Source: an uncultured Eubacteriales bacterium (lineage in GTDB: Bacteria; Bacillota; Clostridia; TANB77; CAG-508). Taken from it: DNA of 25,774 nt. Below the pieces are notes generated by a model. That model was not told where the DNA came from and did no database searches. It saw nothing but the letters and a program-made list of their open reading frames with translations. The translations under genes and the position numbers were made by a program. Shown piece after piece: positions 7,143 to 17,020 of the stretch (within the stretch, counting starts at the first letter, position 1; every line of letters starts with the position of its first letter). The stretch lies in contig CABTXJ010000003.1 of the NCBI GenBank assembly GCA_902488785.1, positions 1 to 25,774 of the forward strand, given 5' to 3'.

Positions 7143-8582
7143 ATGAAAAAAAGCATAGCAAAAAAAGTAGCTAGTATATTATTGATTATAATGATGTTTA
7201 ATTTAATATTTTCTGGCTATAGCTATGCTAAAGTAAGAGAAATTAAATTAGCTACTGTAGATCCTGAAGAAACTACTAATTCAGAGCAAAAAGAATTAAA
7301 AGATAAAGAAGATTACGAAAAAATAAGAAAAAATCAAGATGAAAAAGCACAAGTAGATAATAGAGATAATCCTCTTTATAAGCCGGATGATAATACATTA
7401 CCAAATAGAGAACAAGTAAATGATATTACAGGCAATGGTGATTCAAGATTTGAAGAAGCATCTAAAGAGGTTAGAGGAGAAGATCCAGGATTTTTAAGTA
7501 AAACAGCAGGAATATTTTTATCTGGGTATCTTTTGAAATCTGCACCAATATTTTTAGCAGGAACTGCAATTATGAGTTCTCTTTACTTAGTTGAACCAAA
7601 TAAGGAACTTCAAGAAGCATATGAAACTGGAAAAGCAAAAATGCCATCTAAGATTCAAAAAGAAAATGAAACTTTTTTAGATAAAATTAATCTACCCGTA
7701 TATAACTTATTTACAGTAGATAAATTGCTTTTTAATGATATAAAAATACTAGATACAAATGTTTTTAGGACATCAAATAACAATACAGATGATGCAACTG
7801 TAAAAACAAATGATGCTTATAAAAAAGGAGTAGCAAAGTGGTATGCAGTAATAAGAATGTTTGCACTTTCTATTTCGCTTATACTATTTATAATGGCTAC
7901 AATATATCTAATATATCAATCTGTTACAGAAATGGGCTCAAAAAGTTTAGATAAATCAAAACAACTTATGACTAATTTAGTAAAAAGTATAATCATAATG
8001 TTATTATTACCATTTGCATTAGCTGCAGCAATGTATATTTCTGATCTTTTTATAGGCATATTAAGCAATATAAGGATTGCTCTTGTTAAAAATGGATCGA
8101 TGAATTTTGAAAATAAAATATATATAAACGCATTTTCACCTTCTAATTCTGTTGGAAGATATGGAATAAAATATGTATTATGTATAATTTCATACTACTG
8201 GTTGGTGTTAGTACAAATTAGATTTTTATTTATATATATAAATAGGTTTTATACATTAGGATTTTTGGTTTTAATTTCACCAGTAATAGCAACAACATAT
8301 GCATTAGACAAAGTCGGTGACAATGAAAGCCAGATATTAAATTCATATATTAAGGAATTTACGTCATTACTACTATTAGGTGTAATTTATGCAATGATGT
8401 ACATAGTATTTATGGTACTATTATCTTCAATTGTAAACTTACAGCCAATAACAGGACTTATCATATTAATGCTATATGGACGTATTGAAAAAACAGTAAA
8501 AGCAATATTTGGAGTAAGAGACTTAACTACTGTAAGATCAAGTACAGAAACAAATATAGGTTTCATAGATAATTTAATGTAG
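7143..8582 (+). CDS. VirB6/TrbL-like polytopic membrane protein, shortest of four paralogs
   Basis: A 479-aa protein with a signal peptide ending SYAK (cleavage near 29), a charged extracytoplasmic stretch (30-110), a hydrophobic segment at about 115-150, then the family motif VDKLLFNDIKILDTNVF (about 188-205). About five to six membrane helices follow between 230 and 455. The helix-rich core contains ISPVIATTYALDKVGDNESQ and KEF, which align with the three larger VirB6-like proteins downstream (APLITVTYSVDKLGDKKAQ in the 17017 gene). It lacks the large cytoplasmic tail of the others. VirB6/TrbL proteins form part of the inner-membrane translocation channel. AGGAAGGA precedes the ATG. Family assignment rests on topology, motif sharing and the position after virB4. 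Confidence 0.75.
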   Translation: MKKSIAKKVASILLIIMMFNLIFSGYSYAKVREIKLATVDPEETTNSEQKELKDKEDYEKIRKNQDEKAQVDNRDNPLYKPDDNTLPNREQVNDITGNGDSRFEEASKEVRGEDPGFLSKTAGIFLSGYLLKSAPIFLAGTAIMSSLYLVEPNKELQEAYETGKAKMPSKIQKENETFLDKINLPVYNLFTVDKLLFNDIKILDTNVFRTSNNNTDDATVKTNDAYKKGVAKWYAVIRMFALSISLILFIMATIYLIYQSVTEMGSKSLDKSKQLMTNLVKSIIIMLLLPFALAAAMYISDLFIGILSNIRIALVKNGSMNFENKIYINAFSPSNSVGRYGIKYVLCIISYYWLVLVQIRFLFIYINRFYTLGFLVLISPVIATTYALDKVGDNESQILNSYIKEFTSLLLLGVIYAMMYIVFMVLLSSIVNLQPITGLIILMLYGRIEKTVKAIFGVRDLTTVRSSTETNIGFIDNLM

Positions 8583-8603
8583 AAATTTAAAAGGAGGATA
8601 AAA

Positions 8604-9863
8604 ATGAAAAATAATAGAAGAAACAAAATAGAAGAAAAACAGAGAAATACAATAATATTAATCATAGCAATTGTTCTATTAATAATTATATTTTTAAGTC
8701 CATACCTTTTAAAAAGTAAAAAAGAAGCTGAGAAAGCAACTCCAGAATACTCTACACCTCCATCATCAACAGGAAATAATGAAATAAGAGAAGATAAAAA
8801 ATATTATTTAGGTAAAATAATTAAAGAAAATAATATAGTCGAAAATAGTATAATAGTTAAAAATATTGGAAAAGATCCAGGTTATGATATAACAAATATT
8901 TTAGGGGAACCTAATGCAAAATTCTTAGATGAAGAAGTATATCAAGGAAAAGGAATAAGATTTAAAAAATCTTTTGGAAATATTGTATATTTAGTTTTTA
9001 CACAAAATTATCAAGATGAAATAATAAATGGAATAAAAACTACAGATAGCTATAACGATATAATAATGAAACTTGGAAAAAGCAATATAGAAAAAAATGG
9101 AGGAGAAGCTATTACTGTTGAAACAGAAAATTATTATATAACATTTGGATATGCTCAAAAAGAGGCCATACTATTTCCTAAAATAGTTAAAGATCAAAAA
9201 AATCTAATCGAAATAGTAAAAGAACTTTCAATTACAAGGAATTTTGCAAAATATGTTCCAATGATAACAGATAAATATAAGTCATATAGTACATATGATT
9301 ATAATTCTGATTTTTTAAATTTAAGTTATCCAACTTTAGGATTTGAAATATTAGTTGCAGGTGGTGATTATCCAGGCAAAAAAGGAATAAATATATATAA
9401 TAATAATGAAAGTAAAAATGAATATTATAATTTAATAGATAAAACAAATAACAATAATATAATAAATATTATTGATGATAATTTGGTAAGAAAAGAAGCT
9501 AGAAATATATTTTCTAAGAAAAATATATTATATGACACACCATTAAACCAAGATGATAAATATTTTACTGTATCAGCTAGCGAAGTAGGAGGACAATCTG
9601 TAAAATATACAAATTGTGTAGTTTTACCATTAGAAGATAAAAGTATAGAACCATATAATTTAAATGACTCTGCATCAGCTGATGCAATATATTTAAATGA
9701 TCACTATATATATTATGGAATTTCAAATAATGGAATATATAAATTGGATCCAAAAACAAAAGAAAGAACATTACTTACAAAAATAAAAGGAAATATTAGT
9801 AGCATAGAAAATGTTATTAAAGGTGAAATTATATATAATAATGGACAAATAATAAATTATTAA
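8604..9863 (+). CDS. Unrecognised membrane-anchored extracytoplasmic protein in the T4SS-like operon
   Basis: A 419-aa protein I do not recognise. It has a basic N terminus, one transmembrane helix (16-35), a short Ser/Thr/Pro-rich linker (about 45-58), and about 360 residues predicted outside the membrane. The first half (about 85-200) holds two blocks, DITNILGEPNAKFLDEEVY and SYNDIIMKLGKSN, each followed by beta-rich sequence. These loosely recall small BamE/SmpA-like repeats, but this is only a pattern impression. The middle is Asn-rich. The last 70 residues (DAIYLNDHYIYYGISNNGIYK) look like beta-propeller blades. Strong AAAGGAGG lies upstream, and it sits between VirB6-like genes. A structural or wall-facing role is inference only. 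Confidence 0.6.
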   Translation: MKNNRRNKIEEKQRNTIILIIAIVLLIIIFLSPYLLKSKKEAEKATPEYSTPPSSTGNNEIREDKKYYLGKIIKENNIVENSIIVKNIGKDPGYDITNILGEPNAKFLDEEVYQGKGIRFKKSFGNIVYLVFTQNYQDEIINGIKTTDSYNDIIMKLGKSNIEKNGGEAITVETENYYITFGYAQKEAILFPKIVKDQKNLIEIVKELSITRNFAKYVPMITDKYKSYSTYDYNSDFLNLSYPTLGFEILVAGGDYPGKKGINIYNNNESKNEYYNLIDKTNNNNIINIIDDNLVRKEARNIFSKKNILYDTPLNQDDKYFTVSASEVGGQSVKYTNCVVLPLEDKSIEPYNLNDSASADAIYLNDHYIYYGISNNGIYKLDPKTKERTLLTKIKGNISSIENVIKGEIIYNNGQIINY

Positions 9864-9988
9864 TAAATAAAAGAAATAAAATTTTGGCTTTAAATGTAAA
9901 AGTTAAAAAACAAAAAAATGAAAATTAGAAAAAATCAAAAGTAATTGCAAAAAAAGAAAAGATATAATACACAAAAGGAGGAATTATT

Positions 9989-12900
9989 GTGGATAAGATT
10001 TATGAAAATATTAAGCAAACAAGTAAAAAAACTATAGTAATTATAATATTAATTACAATAATTCTTTCTAATTTAAGTGTACCTGCTTTTGCATTTACTG
10101 TAGAAAATGGACCTGGCGAAAAAGGTGGAGCAGGATCTATGCCTCAAGAATGGGTAGACTATGTTTTAGGTGAAGCTGGAAAACCATATAGTCAGGATGC
10201 AACTTTAAGAATGACAACACATTATGATTGTTCTTCATTTGTAGATAGAATGACTGCAAAATATTTAGGAACAGAACCAAATGGTATGTCTACACGTACT
10301 ACAGCATCAGATGATAGATTTGAAGAAGTACCAGTAGGTGATCTTCAACCTTGGGATATACTTTGGAAATCAGGACATATGGAATTTTATGCAGGTGGAG
10401 GATATTCTTTTGGAGCGCATATGCCTGGTGTAAATTCAGGATATAGTAGTGGTCAAACTTGGGAAAAAGTATATAGGATAAAAGGATCACCAAATTTCAA
10501 AGGAAATAGTTCAAGTATAAAAAAGAATCCAGTAGACGAGATAAACTATGGAGCAGTAAATACTAAATCTAAGTTCTATTATGATGGGGTTCCTAAATCT
10601 GAGATAAAAGCATCAGGTGGAGGATTAGGATTAATTCTACATAAATTTATGGAATTTTTAGGTAGGATATTAAATTTAATTTTACTTGGAATTAGATTAC
10701 CATTTATAGGATTAGTAACATTAGTAGAAATAGGGATAACAAATATCTTTGAATCATTGCTTGGAACTAATGCAAATGAAAACAAAGATGAAGGATTTAC
10801 TGCAAGTGTAAATTCGGATAGTGCCTTAACAATAGATAATATCATATTCGGAAGAATTGAAGCACTAAATGCAGACTTTTTTATAAAACCATCAGATGCA
10901 ATAAAAAATATACAAGGAAGAACAGGAACTGGTTATAAAAAAGAAGACTTAAAAAATAAAGATAAGGATAATAAAAAAGAAAATAATGATAAATCAGAAG
11001 ATGATGATAAATCAGAAGATGAAACATTTGATGAGAAAAAATATAATGAGTCACCAGTAGGAATTATTAGAGCATCTTACGCTACAGCTTATTATATAAC
11101 AATGCTATTTGCAGTAGCTCTTCTATTTATAGTAGGACTTGCAGTATTAATAAAGGCAATACTTTCAACATTACCAGGAGAAAAAGCAAATTATAAAGAA
11201 ATGCTTTTTGTATGGATAAGAGGTATAGCGCTTACTATGCTTACAGCAGTTTTTACACTATTTATATTAAAACTAAATGCATACTTTGTATCAGTATTAG
11301 AAAACGCATATAAGGACGGAACAGGAATAGGAAATATCTATACAATGGTTAGAACAAGAGCATATGATATAAGACCTGTAGTTGGTCTTACAGCACTTGT
11401 AATGTATGGAGTTTTGATTTGGTTTTCAATCAGATTTGCTTTTATATATACAAAAAGGCTTGTACAAATACTTGTTATATCACTTGCAGGAGTTATTCTG
11501 CCAGCATACTCTGTACTTCAAGAAGTATTAAAAGGTAAGCAAGATTTAAGAGTTAACTGGGTAAAAGAGCTAACATATCTAGTATTTATACAAACAATAC
11601 ATGCATTATTATATTTGATATTTATGTCAATTGCATTTAATGTAGGAGATACATTAACAGGACTAATTCTTGCAATAATTATCATGAATTATATGTTAAA
11701 ATTCTCAGGAGTATTAAGAGGAATATTTAATATTAGTACACCTGGAAGAAGTATATTAGGAAATACATTAGATTATAGTGATCCTGCAGAGCTTGCAACA
11801 GGAGTAACTGGTGGAATATTATATAAGCAATTTAGAAAAGGCAGAAAAAATAATGGACTTTTAGAAAGCAATCAATTAGTTAAAATGGGATTATTTGGAT
11901 CTGATGTTGCTGTAACATTAGGATATAATAGTTCAAGAAGAATAAGAGAGTTCTTAAAAGAATATAGGTCACTTACTGAAAATAAACCAAATAATGCAGA
12001 ATTAGAAAATGAAAATGGAAACATTAATGAAAACGAATTAGAAAATATAGCAATAAATGCTCAGATGGCTGATCAATTAAGTCAAAACTTAAATGAAAGT
12101 GGAGTTGTAGATTATATTGATTCTATGGAACTTACACCAATTGAGATAGCTAAATTAAAACAAGAAGGATTGTTATCTGAAGATAATAGTGGAAGATTAT
12201 ATCTTAATACTACTAAAAAAGGTATGAAGGAAAAACTACAAGGTAATTGGCAACAATTTATGCAAGGACAAAAAGTTGACGAAATTGCACCAGGAAAGAA
12301 AAGACTTTCAATGTATACAAAAGTATATGATCCAAGAACAGGTAAAGTTAAAAGAGTTAGAAATAATATAACAAAGGATACAATTACAAATTTCACACAC
12401 TCATTTATTGCATCTAAAAATGATATAGAAGAATTTAAAAGAGTACTTAAAAGCTCTGGAATGCTTGCAGCAAGTATGATTGGTGGATTGGTATATGTAC
12501 CAATAATTATGACAAACGGATTTATTGGAGCAAAAGCTGTATTTTTCTTACAACAAACAAAAAATCTTCAAGATATAGTAAGAAAAGGTGTAAAAAACAG
12601 GAAAGAAAATGGTTATTTTAATACCATTAATAAGTTAATGTTAGCCGTAGATTTAAAACTTGCACATATGAAAATGGATCAAAAAGGATTAAGTGGAAAA
12701 ATAATTCCAGATAAAAAGATAAATGGAGTAATTATACCTGCAAGAACTACAACATATAAGCAAAATGGAATAATATATAGTCAAATGCAAAGTAAAGTAA
12801 CTATGGCAACAGATGAGTTGCTTAAAATGGCAAAATCTAAAACTGTAAAAGATATGGGAAAAATTCGTTTAGATATGAATTATGAATTTTTAGAAAAGAA

Positions 12901-14365
12901 AACAGGAATTAGCAATAAGTTTAAAATTAAAACATTTAGATCTGTATATGGAAATGGACAATTATATAAAAGAGCTAGAAGTATGAATGCTGCACATAGA
13001 GAATTAGTTAAGATAGATGCAACACTTGAACAAGATAAGGTAAGAGAATTGTTCATAAAAGAAGGATATATAGATTCAATGCAAAGTTATGGAAAAAATA
13101 CAACTGACTTTGAAAAATTGCAGGATATGAGCATTGAAGGTGTAAAAAATACAATACAAGAAAAATTCAACAAAAATTATACTACAACAGATATGATTGA
13201 ATATAACAAAATATATAATGCAGAAGTTATACATGGAGATCAAAAGTTTAATTTAGATGATGTTGCAAATAGAGATTTTATAACAAGAAAAATGCAAGAA
13301 ATGATAAAGACTGCAACAATTAATAGATTGAAAAACAAGTCATTATCAGAACTAAGTGATGATGTGGTAACTAATGAAGTTGAAAAAGTTATAAGAGAAA
13401 ATAATTTATCCTTAACAGTTTATGATGTTGAAGATGTTAAAAATTATACAGCTGAAACTGTAAGACATACAGTTGAAATGGAAGCTGCTGCAAGAAATGC
13501 AAAAGTTTCAGATATAATGACAGAACCAAATGACACAAGTGCAAAATATATAAATAACACTAAAGATCAAGTTTCATATAATAAAGTTGATTCAAGTATA
13601 GATAGAAATCAAAAATTAGTATATAAAGCGATAAATGTATCAGATGATGAACTTGCAAAAATGGATAAATTAAGAAAAACAGATATAGGAGATTTAACTT
13701 TAGGTGATGCAATAGATTTAAAACAAGATAGATTATTAAGTTATATTGAAGCAGATAAATATATGGAAAACTTAATGAATAATATTGAAGCACAACAAAT
13801 TGCACAAACTGAAGAACAAATAGAATTTGCAAACAAATACTACAATGGAGAAAGCTTAGAAGGAATAAAGGCAATGCAAGGAACTTCTGCAACACATGGA
13901 GATATAGGAAGTGCATATGAAAATGAAATTGAGTATGCAAAAATTATAAATAAAGAGCTTAAAGATGCAGAAACTAAAGAAACTGAAAAGAATATATTAG
14001 CAGCATTTGATAATGATAAAGAAAAGGTAGAATATATTGTTAATAGAATGATAGACAGTGAATTTGTAGAGCAAAAAGATATAGAAAAATATTATAATAT
14101 TGAAACAGATGAAAGTGCATTAAATACATTAGAAGAAATTATAAAACAAAATAAATTAAGATATAACTACTCTGAAAGAGGAGAAAAAAGTCGTAAAAAC
14201 CCACTAAGTACAACTGAAAGCAATACAATGACAGATGACGAAATGGCAGATATATTACTATTATTAGAAGCTGAGACAAAGAAACATAAAGATGCAAAAA
14301 AAGAAGAAAAAGACAAAGCATTTAAAAAATCTTTAGGATTAGATAAAGACGAAGATGAAGAATAA
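9989..14365 (+). CDS. NlpC/P60 hydrolase fused to VirB6-like membrane protein with giant cytoplasmic tail
   Basis: A 1458-aa protein starting with GTG; AAAGGAGG at 9973-9980 fixes the start. A signal sequence (15-35, ending PAFA) is followed by an NlpC/P60-type domain (about 50-165): nucleophile C81 in HYDCSSFV, H130 in SGHMEFYAGGG, and a possible third residue at H144. Next come hydrophobic segments (213-258), the VirB6 motif IDNIIFGRIEALNADFF (about 281-297), an acidic low-complexity linker (315-350), and about six membrane helices (355-590) with W524-VKE and FIQTIHALLY. The remaining 860 residues are soluble and helical, apart from one hydrophobic segment near 825-856. The hydrolase would cut peptidoglycan to let the machine through the wall. 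Standalone VirB1-like hydrolases are the norm in Gram-positive T4SSs, so the N-terminal fusion is notable. Confidence 0.82.
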   Translation: MDKIYENIKQTSKKTIVIIILITIILSNLSVPAFAFTVENGPGEKGGAGSMPQEWVDYVLGEAGKPYSQDATLRMTTHYDCSSFVDRMTAKYLGTEPNGMSTRTTASDDRFEEVPVGDLQPWDILWKSGHMEFYAGGGYSFGAHMPGVNSGYSSGQTWEKVYRIKGSPNFKGNSSSIKKNPVDEINYGAVNTKSKFYYDGVPKSEIKASGGGLGLILHKFMEFLGRILNLILLGIRLPFIGLVTLVEIGITNIFESLLGTNANENKDEGFTASVNSDSALTIDNIIFGRIEALNADFFIKPSDAIKNIQGRTGTGYKKEDLKNKDKDNKKENNDKSEDDDKSEDETFDEKKYNESPVGIIRASYATAYYITMLFAVALLFIVGLAVLIKAILSTLPGEKANYKEMLFVWIRGIALTMLTAVFTLFILKLNAYFVSVLENAYKDGTGIGNIYTMVRTRAYDIRPVVGLTALVMYGVLIWFSIRFAFIYTKRLVQILVISLAGVILPAYSVLQEVLKGKQDLRVNWVKELTYLVFIQTIHALLYLIFMSIAFNVGDTLTGLILAIIIMNYMLKFSGVLRGIFNISTPGRSILGNTLDYSDPAELATGVTGGILYKQFRKGRKNNGLLESNQLVKMGLFGSDVAVTLGYNSSRRIREFLKEYRSLTENKPNNAELENENGNINENELENIAINAQMADQLSQNLNESGVVDYIDSMELTPIEIAKLKQEGLLSEDNSGRLYLNTTKKGMKEKLQGNWQQFMQGQKVDEIAPGKKRLSMYTKVYDPRTGKVKRVRNNITKDTITNFTHSFIASKNDIEEFKRVLKSSGMLAASMIGGLVYVPIIMTNGFIGAKAVFFLQQTKNLQDIVRKGVKNRKENGYFNTINKLMLAVDLKLAHMKMDQKGLSGKIIPDKKINGVIIPARTTTYKQNGIIYSQMQSKVTMATDELLKMAKSKTVKDMGKIRLDMNYEFLEKKTGISNKFKIKTFRSVYGNGQLYKRARSMNAAHRELVKIDATLEQDKVRELFIKEGYIDSMQSYGKNTTDFEKLQDMSIEGVKNTIQEKFNKNYTTTDMIEYNKIYNAEVIHGDQKFNLDDVANRDFITRKMQEMIKTATINRLKNKSLSELSDDVVTNEVEKVIRENNLSLTVYDVEDVKNYTAETVRHTVEMEAAARNAKVSDIMTEPNDTSAKYINNTKDQVSYNKVDSSIDRNQKLVYKAINVSDDELAKMDKLRKTDIGDLTLGDAIDLKQDRLLSYIEADKYMENLMNNIEAQQIAQTEEQIEFANKYYNGESLEGIKAMQGTSATHGDIGSAYENEIEYAKIINKELKDAETKETEKNILAAFDNDKEKVEYIVNRMIDSEFVEQKDIEKYYNIETDESALNTLEEIIKQNKLRYNYSERGEKSRKNPLSTTESNTMTDDEMADILLLLEAETKKHKDAKKEEKDKAFKKSLGLDKDEDEE

Positions 14366-14382
14366 GTAAAATAGGAGATAAA

Positions 14383-16947
14383 ATGAAAATATTTGGTAAG
14401 GAGAAAAAAGATAGTTTAAAAGAGAAAAAACTTAAAAATATAATAAACATCAAGAATATAAAAACTATAAAAACTATTATGATAGTTTCTATCATAGTGG
14501 CTTCTTGCCTATTATTTTTAAATAATAGTTTAGCATCAACAGATGTAATGGATTTAAAGAAAGTATCTGCATTTAACATAGCTTCAAAAGCAATACAACT
14601 TATATTATATGTAATAAGATTTATATTTTTGATACTTGCAATTGCTGCATACACTTTAATATCAATAATATTTGCAGGTGAATTTGTAAGTGTAGATCAA
14701 ATATTTTTTGGTAAGATTTCATTTTTAAATCTAGACTTTTTATTAAAAGCTCAAGGTGGAAAAATGAATATTACATATGCTGATACCATATCAAGAGTAT
14801 ATTGGATGATATTTTATCTAGTAATTGGTATACACTTTCTACTACTTATAATTGGATCAATACGATCAATGCTTGAAATGCAAACTGCAGATAAGAAAGC
14901 ACAAAACAAGGAATTATTAACATCATGGTTAAAAGGCATGGTAATGTTATTTTCTGTAATATTTATAGCATTTACTATGTTATATGTAAATGATTATATT
15001 TGTAAGGCATTAGATACAGCACTTCAAAACGTAAAAGGATTATCAGGAAATTTCATATTAGATTTAGCCGCAAGAAGTATAAAAGGTATCGGATTAGATG
15101 CAAATATTGCATTTATGTTTGCGATAGCAAGTATGGTTATAACAAGTATAATGTTTTTCTATTATGTAAGAAGGGCAGTAAAAGTAGGATATTTGATAAT
15201 GATAGCACCAATTGTATCGCTTACATATGTAACAGGTGGATTAAATGGTAAATCTAATGCATATGGAAAATGGATTAAAGAATACTCATCTAATATATTT
15301 ATACAATTATTTCATATATTAATATATGTATCTTTGATATTACCTATGTCGTCACTTGGGCAAATAGAAAAAGAAACAAATATAATAAAATTTGTTCCAA
15401 CATTATTATTAGTGTTTTTTGGATTAGGATTCATATATAATGCTGAAAAATTAATTAAAAAGTTATTCTCAGAACACATATCAAAAGCTGAAGATAGTAA
15501 GGCTTCTTTAGCTTCAGCATTAGCTGTAAAAGATTTAGCACAAAAAACTTATGGAGTAGCTAAAAAAGGAAAAGAAGAATTAGATAAAAACAGAACTGGA
15601 AATATTAAATTAAAAGATAGTGATGAAGATAATAAAAAAGCAGATGATGATAAAGAAAAAGAGACAAGTGTAAATACAAATGAAAGTACAGATGTAGAAA
15701 CAAGTGATAATTTAAATACAAATACAAATGAAAATATTGATAGTGAAAATAACAATGATAATAATGAAATGGAAAATGTGCCAGAAGTTAATTCCAATAT
15801 AATTGATTCACCAGATGAAGAAATTAATATTGATGATTTAGAAGATGCAGGAGTTAAGCTATCTACATTTGATAAAATTAAAATTGCTGCAAAAAGAAGT
15901 AGTGCAAAAAAATCTAAAAAGTTATCAGGAACTAAAAATATTAGAAATAAGAAAGAGAAAAAAGGAATTAAAAAGAGGCTTAAAGGTGCAGCAATATCTG
16001 TAGGTAAGTTAGGACTAAAAGTTGGAGGTGCATATACTGGTGCAATAATAGGACAGGCTGCAAATCAAGAAATGTTTGTAGGAGCAACAGTAGGAGCAAT
16101 TTCAGGTTATACTGCTACTAATAAAGCCTTAGAATCTGCTTCAAATTACAGGGGCCTTACTGCAAAGCAAAAAAATGATAATTATAGAAATGCCTTAAGA
16201 GCTACTGCAAAAGAGCAAGTTAAAAATGTTGACAGAGCAGGACAAATAGGAACATATGATAAGAATGGAAAACTAAAAAGCTTCAACACTGATACTAGAA
16301 CAGAAGAAGGAACTAGAAATGCTAGGGAATACTATAAAGAAATAATTAAAAAACAAAATACTATAGATAGTAAAACAGGATTAAGCAAATTAGATATGGA
16401 ATATAAAAAAGCATATACTGAATATGTTAAAAATGTAGCAAGAGAAAGAAAAATTTCAGCAGAAGAAGCAGCAAAAGCTGCAGATCAATTGATAGACTAT
16501 ATATTAAGTGATAAGAAGTTAATAATTAAAGAATTAAATGAAAAAGAAAGAAACTTTGTAAAAGCTATTAACGATCAACAAATTGCAATGGATATGCAAG
16601 CATTTATGCGATATACAAAACCATTAGAAGATAATAAGAATGTTCAAATGCAAGAAAATGTGTTAACAGATGTTGAAGGAACTGATTTAGGAGCAGTTGA
16701 AGATATGATAACATTGTTAGGAGAAGCAAAAGAAGAAGTATCCGGAAAATTAGAGGAACTAGATGAAAAAAGCGATTCAGATACAAATATAAATACAAAA
16801 AACAATATTGATTTGAGATCAGAGATGGATAATGAATACAAAGAAGTAATGCCGAAAAAATTAAGAGACAATCCAAGATATAATTATACATATTATGATT
16901 ACTTAGATGAAGAAGATGAAGAAAATAAAGATGAAAAAAATAAATAA
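14383..16947 (+). CDS. VirB6-like polytopic membrane protein with long charged cytoplasmic tail
   Basis: An 854-aa protein with an N-terminal leader (31-51, ending NNSLAS), a membrane pair, the motif VDQIFFGKISFLNLDFL (about 104-121), and a helix-rich core to about 370. The core includes IMIAPIVSLTYVTG, W297-IKEY and FIQLFHILIY, the same order as in the paralogs on either side. The tail starts near 375: an acidic Asn/Thr/Glu-rich low-complexity stretch (400-485), a Lys-rich patch (505-535), a Gly-rich hydrophobic segment (about 534-585, GAYTGAIIGQAANQ and GATVGAISGYTATN), then helical charged sequence ending acidic. TAGGAG precedes the ATG, 17 bases after the previous gene. It is likely a channel subunit whose tail contacts cytoplasmic partners (inference). 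Confidence 0.75.
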   Translation: MKIFGKEKKDSLKEKKLKNIINIKNIKTIKTIMIVSIIVASCLLFLNNSLASTDVMDLKKVSAFNIASKAIQLILYVIRFIFLILAIAAYTLISIIFAGEFVSVDQIFFGKISFLNLDFLLKAQGGKMNITYADTISRVYWMIFYLVIGIHFLLLIIGSIRSMLEMQTADKKAQNKELLTSWLKGMVMLFSVIFIAFTMLYVNDYICKALDTALQNVKGLSGNFILDLAARSIKGIGLDANIAFMFAIASMVITSIMFFYYVRRAVKVGYLIMIAPIVSLTYVTGGLNGKSNAYGKWIKEYSSNIFIQLFHILIYVSLILPMSSLGQIEKETNIIKFVPTLLLVFFGLGFIYNAEKLIKKLFSEHISKAEDSKASLASALAVKDLAQKTYGVAKKGKEELDKNRTGNIKLKDSDEDNKKADDDKEKETSVNTNESTDVETSDNLNTNTNENIDSENNNDNNEMENVPEVNSNIIDSPDEEINIDDLEDAGVKLSTFDKIKIAAKRSSAKKSKKLSGTKNIRNKKEKKGIKKRLKGAAISVGKLGLKVGGAYTGAIIGQAANQEMFVGATVGAISGYTATNKALESASNYRGLTAKQKNDNYRNALRATAKEQVKNVDRAGQIGTYDKNGKLKSFNTDTRTEEGTRNAREYYKEIIKKQNTIDSKTGLSKLDMEYKKAYTEYVKNVARERKISAEEAAKAADQLIDYILSDKKLIIKELNEKERNFVKAINDQQIAMDMQAFMRYTKPLEDNKNVQMQENVLTDVEGTDLGAVEDMITLLGEAKEEVSGKLEELDEKSDSDTNINTKNNIDLRSEMDNEYKEVMPKKLRDNPRYNYTYYDYLDEEDEENKDEKNK

Positions 16948-17020
16948 AAAACAAAAAAATGAAGTAATAACAATTATCTTGTTGTATAATAAAATAAAGA
17001 AGAAAAGGATAGAAAAGTGA
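16931..17020 (+). other. Possible 29-codon ORF bridging two VirB6-like genes
   Basis: An ATG inside the end of the 854-aa gene opens a 29-codon frame (MKKINKKQKNEVITIILL...) whose stop overlaps the GTG start at 17017 as GTGA. Its opening resembles the start of the next protein (MNKKQKKKILKLIISVLL). It has no good ribosome binding site. It may be a coupling leader, a duplicated remnant of the next gene's start, or chance in A-rich DNA. Confidence 0.2.

Noticed and set aside
9864..9988. Internal promoter with TATAAT at 9963-9968 before the hydrolase-VirB6 gene
   Set aside because: No acceptable -35 element at 16-18 bases and no extended -10; TATAAT is frequent by chance at this base composition.
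14476..14538. Lipoprotein signal (VASC at residues 39-42) in the 854-aa VirB6-like protein
   Set aside because: The hydrophobic core continues past the Cys and only about 10 hydrophobic residues precede it. A SLA-type cleavage site or an uncleaved anchor fits better, and the paralogs have no Cys there.
16948..17016. Internal promoter with TATAAT at 16985-16990 before the 1077-aa gene
   Set aside because: The sequence at the -35 position does not resemble TTGACA, and the spacing gives no alternative.
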